Assembly (NCBI GenBank): GCA_035048495.1
Contig: CM068545.1
Coordinates: 22,912,741-22,976,740, forward strand
Source: Euptelea pleiosperma
Taxonomy: Eukaryota; Streptophyta; Magnoliopsida; Ranunculales; Eupteleaceae
DNA length: 64,000 nt
Reading direction: 5' to 3'
In this document: one piece after another, positions 43,239 to 53,860 of the stretch
How the letters are laid out: each line of letters starts with the position of its first letter
Numbering within the stretch: the stretch's first letter is position 1
Program-made: the position numbers and the translations under genes
Notes under the pieces: generated by a model
Database searches by the model: none
The model's input: only the letters and a program-made list of their open reading frames with translations
Told to the model about the DNA's origin: nothing

Positions 43239-46088
43239 ATGGCTTTTTGGGCGTCAATATTTGGAATTGGAAAGTCAATAATGGAAATTGTGAAGTCAAT
43301 AACGGAAATTGGAACGTCAACAAGAGAAATTGTGACGATGGTACGGGCACACATTGGTGAACCGTTTTATCATGCCTTCAACCTTGGAGAAAATATGAAA
43401 AACCTAGAACACAAAATGGAAGAGCTGAAGAGTAGAGAAGATGGCATAAACACACAACTTCAGCAAGGGAAGAAGCGAAAGAGAGAAGTTGAAGTTTGGC
43501 TTGAAAAGAAGCGAAAGGTTACGTCTGAAGTGGATGGCATAAGACAGGATGTTGGTGAAAGGAAATATTTTTCAAGGTCAAGGATGGGAAAGCTTGTTGC
43601 AAAAAAGATTGAAGAAGTTGATAAACTTCTTGAAAAAGGCCCATTTTCTTACACAACAAAATTAGTGGGTGAAGCGGCTCAAAGAAACTTGGAAATAATT
43701 TGGGAGTGCATGTCAAATGATGAGATAAACAACATCGGTGTTTATGGAATGGGGGGAGTTGGGAAGACAACCATCATTACCCATTTCAAAAATGAATTGA
43801 AACATGGTGGTCAGTTTGATGATTTAATTTGGGTTACTGTATCGAAAGCATTGAATGTTAAGAGATTACAAAATGACATTGCACAAGCAATAAATTTAGA
43901 TTTGTCAAAGGATAGCGATCCAAAAAGAAGAGCAGAAAAATTACAGGAAGGATTAAAACGAGAGAAGAGGTTTGTGCTCATCTTAGATGATTTGTGGAAA
44001 GTGTTTCCTCTAGAGGAGATAGGTATTCCCACACCTTGCAGAGAAAATGGATGCAAGTTAGTATTAACTAGTAGATCATTTGAAGTATGTCAAGGGATGA
44101 ATTGCCAAAGAAACATCAAAATAGAGGTTCTCTCAAAGGAGGAAGCTTGGAACTTATTCATGGATAAAGTGAGGCGTGATGACATGGTGCTTGCTCCTGA
44201 AGTAGAAGAAATTGCAGGGCTCGTTGCCCAAGAATGTGCTCAATTGCCTTTTACAATCATCACGGTAGGCGGAACCATGAGTGGAGTGAAAGACATTCAC
44301 GAATGGAGAAATGCATTGTATGAATTGAAAAGTTCGACAAAGGGGGTGAGGAAGATGAAAAACAAGGTCATTAAATGTTTGAAATCCAGTTATGATCGCT
44401 TGAGAGATGAACAGTACAAGACTTGTTTCTTATATTGTGCATTGTATCCTGAAGATTATAAGATCCCAGTGGAAGAGTTGATAGAATTTTGGACTGTTGA
44501 GGGGTTAATAGATGATGATGAAAGGAATAGGCAAGCAAGGGTTGATGAGGGTCACGTTATATTGAATATACTAATAAACAATGGCATGTTAGAAAGAGCA
44601 ATCGAATTTGGGCCTGAAGGTAAAATTGAATGTGTAAAGATGCATGATTCGGTTAGGGATATGGCTCTTGACATCACAAGTGTGAGACCTCGATTCTTGA
44701 TCAAAACTGGTGACAAATTAATAACTAAACCACCAAAGGAGGAGAAATGGAGAGAAGATCTTGAGAGGGTCTCTTTAATGAGAAACGATATAATGGAGCT
44801 TTCGTACACACCCAGGTGTGCCAAACTCACGACTTTGCTACTGCAAGGAAACTATTCATTGGAAAGGATATCAGATTCTTTCTTTGAGCAGATGCCTAGC
44901 CTCAGGATTCTCGACCTATCTGATACTAAAATCAAGCACCTGCCACATTCTATCTTTGAATTGAAGAATCTCCGTGCACTTCTCTTACGTAGATGTAGAA
45001 ACTTAACTGGTGCGCCTTCGCTTGAAAATCTTACAGAATTGAGGGTGTTGGACCTCTACGAAACTGGCATCAGAGAATTTCCTCAAGGCATGGCAAGGTT
45101 GGTCAACCTTAGACGCCTTGATCTCTCTTCCATGGTAGAGGATGCATGGGTAGAGGAGCTCATGAACTTGACAAATTTAGAAATTTTGTATGCTAAGTTC
45201 CCTAACTTGCATACATTTAATAAATATGTCAAGTCTGAGCATGTACAAGAGTTGAAGAAATTCCATTTCTCCGTACGGGGTGATGTCATAACTTATATGT
45301 TTGCACCGATGCTGAAACTTGTATCAGTAAACGGAGTCAATCTCATTGACAGAAATAACTCCCTTGTGCTCCCTAACACCACCCAACAATTGTTTATTTT
45401 TGATTGCAACGATCTCACTAGGTTATCAGAATTGTATTGCTTAAAGAATGTGAGGGATTTGAAAAGTTGTGTGATAAGTAATTGTGATGGGATAGAGTGC
45501 ATCTTGTCATTAGAAAATGAAGAAGTGGGCCCATTATTATTACCAAGCCTGGAGCATTTGTCTCTTCGGTTTGTGGAAAAGTTAAGTGCACTCTATCAGG
45601 GAGTTGTTCCATGCGGCACCCTTTCTAGTTTAAAGGAATTGGAAATGTATATGTGTAAGCATATAAAGAATCTGTTCTCGCCTGGGTTGTTGCAGCATCT
45701 CCAAGACCTTGAAAAGATTGAGGTTGAATGTTGTTGGGAAATGGAGGAGATAATAGCAGAAGAAGAAGAAGAAGAGATGGGTGAAGGGAACAACAATACC
45801 ATCACACTTCCAAGGTTAAAGGATTTGTATTTGGGTGATCTACCAAAATTAAAGAGCATTTGGAAGGGGTTAATGGTTTGTGATTCTTTACACACTATTT
45901 CAGTTTGCTATTGTAAAAAGCTGAAAAAGCTCCCTCTCTCCATGGAAATGGAAAATAGAGGACAACCACCACCACTACCAGCTCTCAAAGAAATCATCGG
46001 AAGCAAAGAGTGGTGGGATTCGCTAGAGTGGGAACATCCCAACGACAAAACCCTCCTTCAACCCTTCTTCAAAGAAATAAATTATTAG
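43239..46088 (+). CDS. NLR-C: intact CC-NB-ARC-LRR immune receptor, 949 aa
   Basis: Start chosen at ATG 43239 (ACCATGGCT) because the homologous Met begins NLR-D; an ATG at 43231 is out of frame. Residues 1-150: helical coiled-coil domain with the RPS2/RPS5-type EVEVWLEKK. NB-ARC about 150-480: P-loop GMGGVGKTT (170-178), kinase-2 FVLILDDLW (245-253), RNBS-B LVLTSRS (274-280), RNBS-D CFLYCALYPED (396-406), MHD as KMHDSVRDMAL (467-477). The GLPL motif is changed to QLPF (335-338), which may affect nucleotide handling. LRRs run from about 510 to 930 and end in WWDSLEWEHPNDKTLLQPFF. CNLs sense pathogen effectors or guarded host proteins and oligomerise on ATP exchange to trigger defence. Single exon, no frameshift, so probably functional. 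Specificity unknown. Confidence 0.95.
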   Translation: MAFWASIFGIGKSIMEIVKSITEIGTSTREIVTMVRAHIGEPFYHAFNLGENMKNLEHKMEELKSREDGINTQLQQGKKRKREVEVWLEKKRKVTSEVDGIRQDVGERKYFSRSRMGKLVAKKIEEVDKLLEKGPFSYTTKLVGEAAQRNLEIIWECMSNDEINNIGVYGMGGVGKTTIITHFKNELKHGGQFDDLIWVTVSKALNVKRLQNDIAQAINLDLSKDSDPKRRAEKLQEGLKREKRFVLILDDLWKVFPLEEIGIPTPCRENGCKLVLTSRSFEVCQGMNCQRNIKIEVLSKEEAWNLFMDKVRRDDMVLAPEVEEIAGLVAQECAQLPFTIITVGGTMSGVKDIHEWRNALYELKSSTKGVRKMKNKVIKCLKSSYDRLRDEQYKTCFLYCALYPEDYKIPVEELIEFWTVEGLIDDDERNRQARVDEGHVILNILINNGMLERAIEFGPEGKIECVKMHDSVRDMALDITSVRPRFLIKTGDKLITKPPKEEKWREDLERVSLMRNDIMELSYTPRCAKLTTLLLQGNYSLERISDSFFEQMPSLRILDLSDTKIKHLPHSIFELKNLRALLLRRCRNLTGAPSLENLTELRVLDLYETGIREFPQGMARLVNLRRLDLSSMVEDAWVEELMNLTNLEILYAKFPNLHTFNKYVKSEHVQELKKFHFSVRGDVITYMFAPMLKLVSVNGVNLIDRNNSLVLPNTTQQLFIFDCNDLTRLSELYCLKNVRDLKSCVISNCDGIECILSLENEEVGPLLLPSLEHLSLRFVEKLSALYQGVVPCGTLSSLKELEMYMCKHIKNLFSPGLLQHLQDLEKIEVECCWEMEEIIAEEEEEEMGEGNNNTITLPRLKDLYLGDLPKLKSIWKGLMVCDSLHTISVCYCKKLKKLPLSMEMENRGQPPPLPALKEIIGSKEWWDSLEWEHPNDKTLLQPFFKEINY

Positions 46089-46262
46089 GTACGTATAATG
46101 GTAGTATTACCAATGAATTCTTATGTTGTGTGTAGGACTTGTTTCTTTGCAAATTGCATTATGTATTTTATAATTCCTTATATCATCCATTCGGTTTGAT
46201 GTAGGCCTACGAAAGATTTATGAATTCAGAAGAAGTCGCCGTGTTCCAATAATGTTTTCATA
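46089..46262 (+). other. NLR-C 3' flank
   Basis: GAATTCTTATGTTGTGTGTA and GGTTTGATGTAGGCCTACG match the 3' flanks of NLR-A, -B and -E. Likely 3' untranslated region. 46263-46718 has a GGTTCACCGGGTTAGTGGTT repeat piece and no gene. Confidence 0.6.
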
Positions 46263-46718
46263 CCTGTACTGGTCATCGACATCAATCTGGTCAAGGGACT
46301 GGTTCACCGGGTTAGTGGTTCAACCGCCGGGTCGACTAGTTCAACCTGTGACGTTGTTAGAAAGAGGCTGAGAACTGTGCTTGCTTGCAAGGTTTGATTT
46401 CTTGTTAGTAGTTCTGCGAATGTGTTATTAGTTTTTGTCGTTTTGACCTAATTAGTTAATCTTTGTGGGTTGGCTGTTATTCTTGCTTTAACTATGATTC
46501 TGTTGTCGATCCTGCTTGTGAGTTTTCTTGCTCGTTTTGATTTCGTTTTTTTCATGTTTTCGATGTTCCTTCGCCTCTATTTTTCTCTAATCATTGTTGA
46601 GGATCCTTTGTGATGAATTATAGTGATGGATATATCTTATGCTCTTGGAAGCGGTTTTGATGGGAATTTTGTAATTTCTAAAACCCTCAACCCTCTTGTT
46701 ATGTGAATTATTTCATTC

Positions 46719-47430
46719 AGGCCCTGCTTGGTTCGCTACACTTGGGTGCATTTTACAGTATAGTGCAAATGTAGTGACTTGCACTGTAATCAGTTACAAT
46801 GCAAGTCACTTACAACTGTTTGGTGCATGCCCTATAAATAGATGCAAACGAAGTTTAGCTGATTGGTTGGTAGTGCATTGCAAAAGAATGCAATGGATTA
46901 TTTTATTTCTTGATTTAAAAAAAAAATGCACAGTAAAATTATTATTGTTATCATGTTGTTTTTATTATTTTTATTATTATCATTTTTTGGAGGGGAAAGC
47001 TTGGTGTTAAGCGGCCCCAACCAACTATATCAAAAAAATAGAAAACTAAACTGAAAATAAAAATTTAAAATAAGATAAAATAAAATAAAAAGTAAAAAAT
47101 AAAAAATTAATCAATATTACTATTATTAATATTTTTCGGAAGAAAAAAAGTTGAGCTAATACAATACACCCACTTGCATCTGTTTTTGGGCTGCACTTGC
47201 TTGCATCTATTTTGTTAAGGAGTTTGCAAGGGCTTGGAAACCCACTCACACGGCAGTTCATTGGCACCCTCCGAGTTCCAACCAATCACTTGCAATCCCA
47301 AGATTGTGGCAAGTAAGTGCATTGCATTCAATTTGCTGTGAACCAAGCAGGGCCTGATTACAATGCAAGTCGCTACATTTGCACCACAGTGCAAAATGCA
47401 CTCCAAGTGCAGCGAACCAAACGGGGCCCT
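46719..47430. mobile_element. TIR element, 0.7 kb, family reference copy
   Basis: Left end AGGCCCTGCTTGGTTCGCTA CACTTGG, right end CCAAGTGCAGCGAACCAAAC GGGGCCCT. The inner arms (GCAAATGTAGTGACTTGCA / TGCAAGTCGCTACATTTGC) also pair. The centre holds a TTA/TTTTTA-rich tract and GGAGGGGAAAGCTTGG. No transposase. Partial copies at 3745-4066, 5543-6237 and 52846-53019. Superfamily not determined because no target duplication is clear. Confidence 0.7.
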
Positions 47431-47612
47431 AGTTTGCAGACTTAAAAGTATGCAAACAATGTGTCAGCCATTGAATTCACATTGAAAAACATGTTTTTAA
47501 TTTATAAAATATTAATTTTGAAAGCATCACAATAACACATTTTTCAAGGGACATCCAACAGTACCGACATTTGCATACTTTTAAGTCGGCAAATGGTTGC
47601 AGACTAGATTTG
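47431..47612. mobile_element. Small palindromic MITE
   Basis: Ends TTTGCAGACTTAAAAGTATG / CATACTTTTAAGTCGGCAAA with further pairing of AACATGTTTTT and ACACATTTTTC. Directly abuts the preceding TIR element. 47613-47889 has no recognised feature. Confidence 0.6.
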
Positions 47613-47889
47613 TCCCTCACCAACGAACAACCATAACGATTCTTCTAGATGGTCAGAAATCCTTCACATCTTTTGGACCGTTACCAAAATTCTATTAATC
47701 AATGGTCATGGACGTTGTATGGCTGGTCCCACTCATATAGTAGCCACGTGTTCAATATGAAGACAGTAGACAAAAAGAGTATAGCAGAGAGGGATGGAAA
47801 CAGTTTTTACATCCACAAGCTGGAGATCAGCATTGAATCCTTCGTCCTGGTGTCACATTGGGTGGAGAATCGAATGGACGATTGCCACT

Positions 47890-48200
47890 TCAATTAAATC
47901 AATTAGGGCCTGCGGACACGGTGGGCCTACTGACCACATGGATGATTGATGATTTTAGCTGTTGGTTTGGTACTCGAAAAAAATGGTTCAATCTAACGGC
48001 AATAATCATGCCTTACAAAGTACTAAAATCCAACGGCTAGAGATTAGCAATCAGGGTTATTTTTGGTGTGTGTATCCACCAATGGGTGGACTAAACATCC
48101 ATGCGGTCAATGGGCCCATATGGCAGTGGTGAGTAACAAAAATGGTGCTTCCTCACGCCAAAAAGCGTGAGGTATACATTTTTACATCTTTTTCATTCCT
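47890..48200. repeat. Fold-back element, type B
   Basis: GGTGGGCCTACTGACCACAT pairs with CATGCGGTCAATGGGCCCAT. The right tip AAAAGCGTGAGGTATACATT TTTACATC is typical of type B; the left tip is degraded. Confidence 0.55.
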
Positions 48201-48336
48201 AGAAATCAGGAATAACAGAGAACAAAGAGGTTTAAATGAGGAGAAAAATTTTGCTCCTAGTGTTTTTAAGTGCGGGCCGCGCGCACTAAAAATGTCACGG
48301 GGCACACTCTTAAAGACCAACGACCCTATGGATGTT

Positions 48337-48887
48337 GAGTAAAACTTATATCACAAGATGTTGTGACCGAAGCCTGTCACAACTCACAATATATACCAGC
48401 CACGTGGCACACTATTAGAGGGCGCTGACCGTATGGATGTTTGGCCAGTCCCTTGGTGGACCTGCAAACCAAAATACAACCTGATTAGTGATTGACAACG
48501 TTTGGATCTTTTGCACCCAAATACTGCTCAATAATGCTCAAATTCCTACCGTTAAAATCAACCCATGAAAATAACTTCAATCGAATTGCTTAAAGGTCAC
48601 TAATCAAGCTCATTTTTGGTTTACGAGTAAACTTCTATCACAGCAGACTGCAAATCACACAATCACAGGCCAATGAGTGCTCGGCACATATACCTCAAAG
48701 CAAAACCACTGGGCAAGTGCCGAGAACTCATTGGCTTGTGATTGTGTGATTTGCAGTCTGCTGTGATAGAAGTTTTACTCTCGGTTTACAGGTCCACCGA
48801 GGGTACTGGCCAAACATCCATATGGTCAGCGTCCCCTAAGAGTGTGCGGTGTGGCTCGTATTGTGTGTTGTGACAGAAGTTTTACTC
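48337..48887. repeat. Composite palindrome: type A fold-back with GAGTAAAAC ends
   Basis: Outer ends GAGTAAAACTTATATCACA / TGTGACAGAAGTTTTACTC enclose a type A fold-back (48398-48859, with GCCACGTGGC at 48399). The same arrangement, GAGTAAAAC next to a G-box tip, is seen at 4945-5275 and 29717. A MULE-like MITE (48625-48780) sits in its right arm. Confidence 0.7.
48625..48780. mobile_element. MULE-like MITE, 156 bp (second copy)
   Basis: Ends GAGTAAACTTCTATCACAGC / GCTGTGATAGAAGTTTTACTC with near-perfect arms (CAGACTGCAAATCACACAAT). Flanks TTGGTTTAC (48616-48624) and TCGGTTTAC (48781-48789) differ at one of nine positions. Same family as 2750-2926. Confidence 0.8.
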
Positions 48888-49175
48888 AAAATTGATGGAA
48901 ATGTGGCTAGACCACATGTTGAAGTGAGGTCCACATGTTTTAAAAGGACATATGCCTAAGATGTATGGACCTCACCTCAACGTGTGGTCTTGTTTAATTT
49001 GACCTCACCCTTGAAGTCATGTTGCGAAAGTTTTCTCAAATTCATGTGGGTCCTCACATGTTGCTTAGCAATCATATCTTTGAAAAAAAAAAAAAAAACA
49101 AGAAAATTGCTGTTGCACAAATGCAGCAAATTAGAAGGGCCAATAACATCGAATTTCCTGGAAATCACTAAGGAA

Positions 49176-49562
49176 AAAGATGTAACAATGTATACCTCAC
49201 GCTTTTTGGTACGGGGAAGCACAATTTTTGTTACTTACCACTGCCATCTGGGCCCACTGACCGCATGGATGTTTAGCCCACTCTTAGTGGGTTACACACC
49301 AAAAATACCCTGATTAGAAATTTATAACCATTAGATTTTAGTACTTTTTAATGATTATAGCCGTTCGATTCAACCATTTTTTTTTCATCTGTTCGTTTAT
49401 CCAAGAAAAGTGTTCAATCAAATTTTTGGAATGAATGTCTACTACCTGGGCTGAATATCCATGCGGTCAGTGGACCCCGATGGCAGCGGTGAGTAACAAA
49501 AATCGTCGGGAAGCTTCCCCACGCCAAAAAGTGTGAGGTATATATATCTTGTTATATCATGA
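49176..49562. repeat. Fold-back element, type B
   Basis: Tips GATGTAACAATGTATACCTC ACGC / GTGAGGTATATATATCTTGT TATATC, then GGCCCACTGACCGCATGGA / CCATGCGGTCAGTGGACCC. A poly-A tract lies just outside at 49084-49097. 48888-49175 has no gene. Confidence 0.65.
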
Positions 49563-49636
49563 CCCAATCAGGAATAAACATTTAAAGAGGGTCAATTTGA
49601 GAGAAAAGGGGTTTGAAAACGAATAAATTTTTTATG

Positions 49637-50180
49637 CCATGTGGCACTCTTAAAAGACCAACTACCGTATGGATATTCGAAAAGTCCATTAGGTGGACCT
49701 ACAGAACAAAAATCAGCCTGATTGGATATTTCTAGCTGCTGGATATGAGAACTCCAAAATAATGCTCAAATCTAATGGGTGAAAATCATCCCATGCAGAA
49801 GACTATAATCCAACGATTAGAAAAAACTAATTTAGGCTGATTTTTGGTTTGTCGGTCCAGCTAGGGATGTTTGAAGCAAGGTTTAAAAATCGGCTGTTCT
49901 AACAAAAATAACGGCCGTTATAACGGATTCGGACCTACCCTGTTACATTACGTACCGTTAAAACGCCCAAAAAATAACGGTCGTTGTAACGAAAATAACA
50001 GCCTTTATTTTCTGAAAAATTTCGTGAGAAAAAAGTCATTTTTGCCCCTGAGTGTTTTTTTTGTTATAACGGAAAAAACGGTAGCTCCCCCAGACCGTTA
50101 TACCGTTATAACAGTCCCTTTTAAACCATGGTTTGAAGCATCCATACGGTACGTGGATTTTGGTCCTGCAAGTTTTGAAT
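49637..50180. repeat. Fold-back element, type A, split by a hAT-like MITE
   Basis: Left tip GCCATGTGGCACTCTTAAAA, left core ACCGTATGGATATTCG, right core GGTCCAGCTAGGGATG, interrupted at 49877-50130, then CATCCATACGGTACGTGG. Confidence 0.6.
49877..50130. mobile_element. hAT-like MITE, ATAACGGCCGTTAT family, 254 bp
   Basis: Ends CAAGGTTTAAAAATCGG / CCCTTTTAAACCATG with a perfect 8-bp duplication GTTTGAAG (49869-49876, 50131-50138). This copy fixes the borders of the family. Confidence 0.8.
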
Positions 50181-50202
50181 CCAGTGATCTTACAACTTAT
50201 AG

Positions 50203-50433
50203 GTTGTTAGACTCTTGTAATGCTCTATATAAGAGCTTTGAGTTGGTCTATATAATTATCAAAAGCTATTCAATAAACTCAAGTTTCTACCTGGTATAGA
50301 GCATTACAAGAGTCCAACAAAAAGAAAATTAATCCTATAATCTCTCAATCAAATCTAATTCTAATATATTATCCTAATCTTGTGATAAGATATGGTGTAT
50401 CTCACACAACTTATTATAATATATATTCTAACA
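50203..50433. mobile_element. Inverted copia LTR fragments at the broken end of NLR-D
   Basis: On the minus strand TGTTAGAATATA starts an LTR at 50433 running to GCTCTATA at 50297. Facing it, 50203-50296 is the R/U5-like part in plus orientation (GACTCTTGTAATGCTCTATA TAAGAGC ... AAACTCAAGTTTCTACC). Same LTR family as 11655-11882. The junction with NLR-D is exact at 50434. Confidence 0.65.
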
Positions 50434-51746
50434 AATATTCAGTGCTTTTTATACAGTGACCAAAATTACATCATCAAAATAATTATTTTGTTTTAGTCGA
50501 TTATTGATATAGGTCATGATGGTTGTCTTGCCAACTCCTCTCATTCCATAAATACCAATCTTGTTTATCTCGTCATTTAACATGCACTGCCAAATTTTTC
50601 CCATGTTTCTTTGAGCCGTTTCACCCACTAATGTTGTTGCTAATGTCTCTCCAAAACTAAGGGCCCGTTTGGCAAACTAGTGGAAGCAAAAAAGTAACTT
50701 CTAAATTAAGTTGCTGAATTTAAAAGTTGTCATTTGGAAGCAAAAGTTTGTTTGGTGAAACACCGACTTATAAGTCAAAAAGTAAAAAAAATTAGTTTAG
50801 CATGAATTAAGTCAAAATGTCATTTTCTTATAAGTTTATATACATATTATATTCTAATAAACCATTAATAAAGATCATAAACTAATATCACATATGTTGT
50901 TTATTTCAAAAAAATTTAATTATAAATGGCCAATAATAAACGACGCACCAAATGAGTCATTTTATGAGTAATTATTTAAAAAAAAAAAAAAAAAAAGATG
51001 GTCTATTGACCTACTCCTCAGCAAACCATCCCTATTTTTTCTCATTCATAAAATATTTTCTATCTACACTTTATAATGTGAAGTTTACAAGAGTAAAATT
51101 GACATTTGGAAAAATTCACTCAAAATTAGAAGTGTCAGTTCTGCATTTATTTTTTTTGACTTTTCCTTCCACCAAAAGCAAGAAGTAAAAAAATTTTGCT
51201 TCAACAAAAAGCAAGTTTTTGACTTTCGAGAAGCAATTCCAAAATAGATACCCAAACAAACTTTTCAACTTTTTTGCTTTTGGAAGCAAAAAAGTAACTT
51301 ATTTCCATGGTTCCAAACGGGCCCTTAAGAAGAGTGTTAATTACCAATCCATCAGAAAAGCAGCCTTTGTCTAGAAGTTCATTAACTTCTTCCATCTTTT
51401 TTTCAACAAGCTTTCCAAATTAAACCTTAATTAACCTTGATAAATATCTCCTTTCACCAACTTCATGTTTTATGTCATCCACTTCAGTGGTAACCTTCTA
51501 CTTCTTTTCAAGCCAAACTTCAACTTCTCTCTTCTGCTTCTTCCCTTTTTGAACATCTAATTGATTTAGTTCTGTATTTAAGTCATCTTCTCTACCCTTT
51601 AGCTCTTCCATTTTTCTTTCTTGATTTTTCATATTTTTTTCAAGGTTGATGACATGATATGACTGTTCACCAATGTGTGTGCCTACAGTCATCACAATTT
51701 CCATTATTGACTTCACAATTTCAATCTTTGACACCCAAGAATCCAT
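50434..51746 (-). pseudogene. NLR-D: inverted, truncated CNL pseudogene
   Basis: Start ATG at 51746 (MDSWVSKIEIVKSIMEIV) preserves the ancestral N-terminus. The coiled-coil domain is open to a stop after VWLEKK (51498), where the family has a Lys/Arg codon. Further frameshifts follow to about 51330. A 665-bp MITE (50661-51325) interrupts the linker. Beyond it come LVGETAQRNMGKIWQ and a P-loop written GMRGVGKTT (one Gly lost). The copy ends after VTV.KALNI, where a copia LTR abuts. RNBS motifs beyond the P-loop, the rest of NB-ARC and all LRRs are missing. Opposite orientation to the other four copies. Confidence 0.9.
50661..51325. mobile_element. MITE in NLR-D, about 665 bp
   Basis: Terminal repeats GGGCCCGTTTGGCAAAC / GGTTCCAAACGGGCCCT. 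Comparison with NLR-E gives the empty site: one TAA is doubled at 50658-50660 and 51326-51328. That fits a PIF/Harbinger target (TAA). A TA target with ends AGGGCCCG / CGGGCCCT fits equally. Subterminal GGAAGCAAAAAAGTAACTT / GGAAGCAAAAAAGTAACTTA occurs at both ends. No transposase. Confidence 0.8.
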
Positions 51747-52845
51747 GGTCCAGACACTACAAAATTACAGAGAAGTCTATGACAAATCAATCCTTGGAAC
51801 ATAAATAGTACTAAACCAGGTTTGAAAAAATACTAAATGTGCAATAAAAATCCAAACATATAGATGAAAACAAAAAATAGAATTTTGACTAGGAGAAGAT
51901 AAATTAGAGGGAGTTGTTGCAAAAGCTGAACTTGATCTATTGGTTACATCTTACAGCAGCCCTTAAAGACTTCAATAAGTGATAAAATTGAAGTGTGGAA
52001 AATAGATAATTGACAATTAAATAATAAAAAAATCTGACCAGATCTTGGTGGATTGGAAAAGTTGAACAAGAACTGTACCAAAGAAAAAAGGAGCTTCGGA
52101 TTTAGTTGTTCCTATGGACTTCAATCGGGAATTTAAGCAAAACCCGTCTGATAGCGAGGAAGAATCAACAAAAGTAGTTTTAAAGCTTGCTAGAGGGTAC
52201 TTGAGAAAATAAGGTCAGTGGTGAAGTCCTTCTCTCCAACATAAACGAATTTATCATCAGGGATTTGAGCACAAGTTTGATGTCCAACGGAATTTAAAAT
52301 TTTCGGGTGATTCGAGCACTTATCATGGAGAGATGTCAGTTTTTGGAATCGAGCTTTATTTCGGTACTCAGTCCCAACAGCTAAAAATCACCAATCGGCG
52401 GGCAGGCCAAACATCCGAAAATTTTAGCTTGAGCCAAAATTTTCCTGTGGTACTGTGGGGAACACAAAAATACACCATGTGATTTCGGGTTCACTGACCC
52501 ATGAGTGACTGGCCCACCCTTGATGGACCTACATACCAAAACTCAGCTTGATTGGTGATCTATTTCCATTGTATGTGTGCATTTTTCATGGGTATTTAAA
52601 TTTCATTCACTTAATTTCTTTGGGGGGTGCTCATATCAAACAGATGGAGATCAATCGGGATGATTTTTGGTGATTCTATCCATTGATCTGAGTACCCAAA
52701 TAATGCTCGAATCACATAGATGAAAATCAGCCCATGAAAAAGACTACAATCCAAAGAATAGAAGTCATCAATTAGGTTCATTTTTTATCTGTAGCTCCAC
52801 CTAGAGATGGGTCAAATATCTATATGGTCAATGGTCTCTCCCTGC
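51747..52845 (-). other. NLR-D 5' flank, duplicated region
   Basis: Reverse complement of the flank upstream of NLR-C and NLR-B. 51750-52200 matches the leader (TGTAGTGTCTGGACC, CTTGGTGGATTGGAAAAGTT on the plus strand). 52200-52845 matches 6238-6917 closely. No gene. Confidence 0.6.
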
Positions 52846-53019
52846 TTGGTTCACAGCAAATTGAGTGCAATGCACTCACTTGTCACAATTTTAGGATTGA
52901 AAGTGATCAGTTGGAGGTTTCCTATGAACTGTCGTGCAAGTGGTTGACAAGCCCTTGCAGAGTCATTAACAAAATAGATGCAAGGAAGTGCAGCCCAAAA
53001 ACTGAAAAAAGCTGATTGG
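52846..53019 (-). mobile_element. Right part of a TIR element (46719-47430 family)
   Basis: CTGCTTGGTTCACAGCAAATT, GTGCAAGTGGTTGACAAGCC and CAAAATAGATGCAAGGAAGT GCAGCCC are the reverse complement of 6060-6235. The rest of the element is missing. Confidence 0.6.
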
Positions 53020-53860
53020 TGACTCCCCCCCCCCCCTACAATTTGAAAAAGCTGACATACCCCCTTATGACTCAGTCCACTGTCATTTGACCATTGTTGA
53101 CCCGAGTTGACTACCTAATTTTGTATTAGAGGGTGAAAGTGCCATTGTCTTCAACATTAGATCAAGGGTTTGGGTTTAGGCCAAAACCCACACCTCAAAT
53201 CAAGCATGAAAAGAGGAGATTAAAAATAAAAATTAAAACCCATGTTGGTAAACTTGAGATTTTTTTTTGATTTTTTGATGAATTAAACAAATATTGAGAA
53301 GAAAAAAACCAAAAAATAAATAAATAAAACTCATGAATGAATGGGATTTTTTTATGAACTTTATTGTAGAATAGAATTTTAAAATTGGGAGAACCCATCT
53401 TTCCAAAATCCACATCTCAAAAGCTTAAAATATAAATTGTTTTGTCTTATTTTTCATTTTTGTTAATGAAAAATTTAAAACTAAAATTGTATGCTTTGTA
53501 TTTATTTTTTTTTAACCTTGGGTTTTAAATTATTGCCGAAGTGGTGGCCAGCCAGCCACGAGACTCCGGTGGGTTGGTCGCCGGTGATGGGTGGCCAACC
53601 CGTTGAAATCTCTGGGCCAGCCGTCCACCACAGCCGTTTGATTTGGGGTTTGGGTTTTGGCTCACACCCTTGTTCTAAGGTTGAAGACAAGGGCATTTTT
53701 GCCATTTAATACAAAATTTGATAGTCAACACTGGTCAAATGACAGTGGACCGAGTCATAGGGGGTATGTCAGCTTTTTCAAATCGTGGGGGGTATATATG
53801 TCAAATTTTAAAGATAACATGGGGGGGTATGTCAAAAATTCCCTAAATATATTTCCTATA
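53020..53860. repeat. Large inverted repeat with GGGGGTATGTCA tips
   Basis: Arms 53025-53270 and 53630-53850 are reverse complements: CTGACATACCCCC / GGGGGTATGTCAG, CCACTGTCATTTGACC / GGTCAAATGACAGTGG, CCAAAACCCACACC / GGTTTGGGTTTTGG. The spacer is AT-rich plus a short GC-rich stretch (GCCAGCCAGCCACGAGACTC). A pure C run lies at 53028-53037. Small open frames here are not genes. Confidence 0.65.

Noticed and set aside
49084..49097. Poly-A tract as the tail of a retroposed gene
   Set aside because: No coding or LINE-like sequence precedes it on either side.
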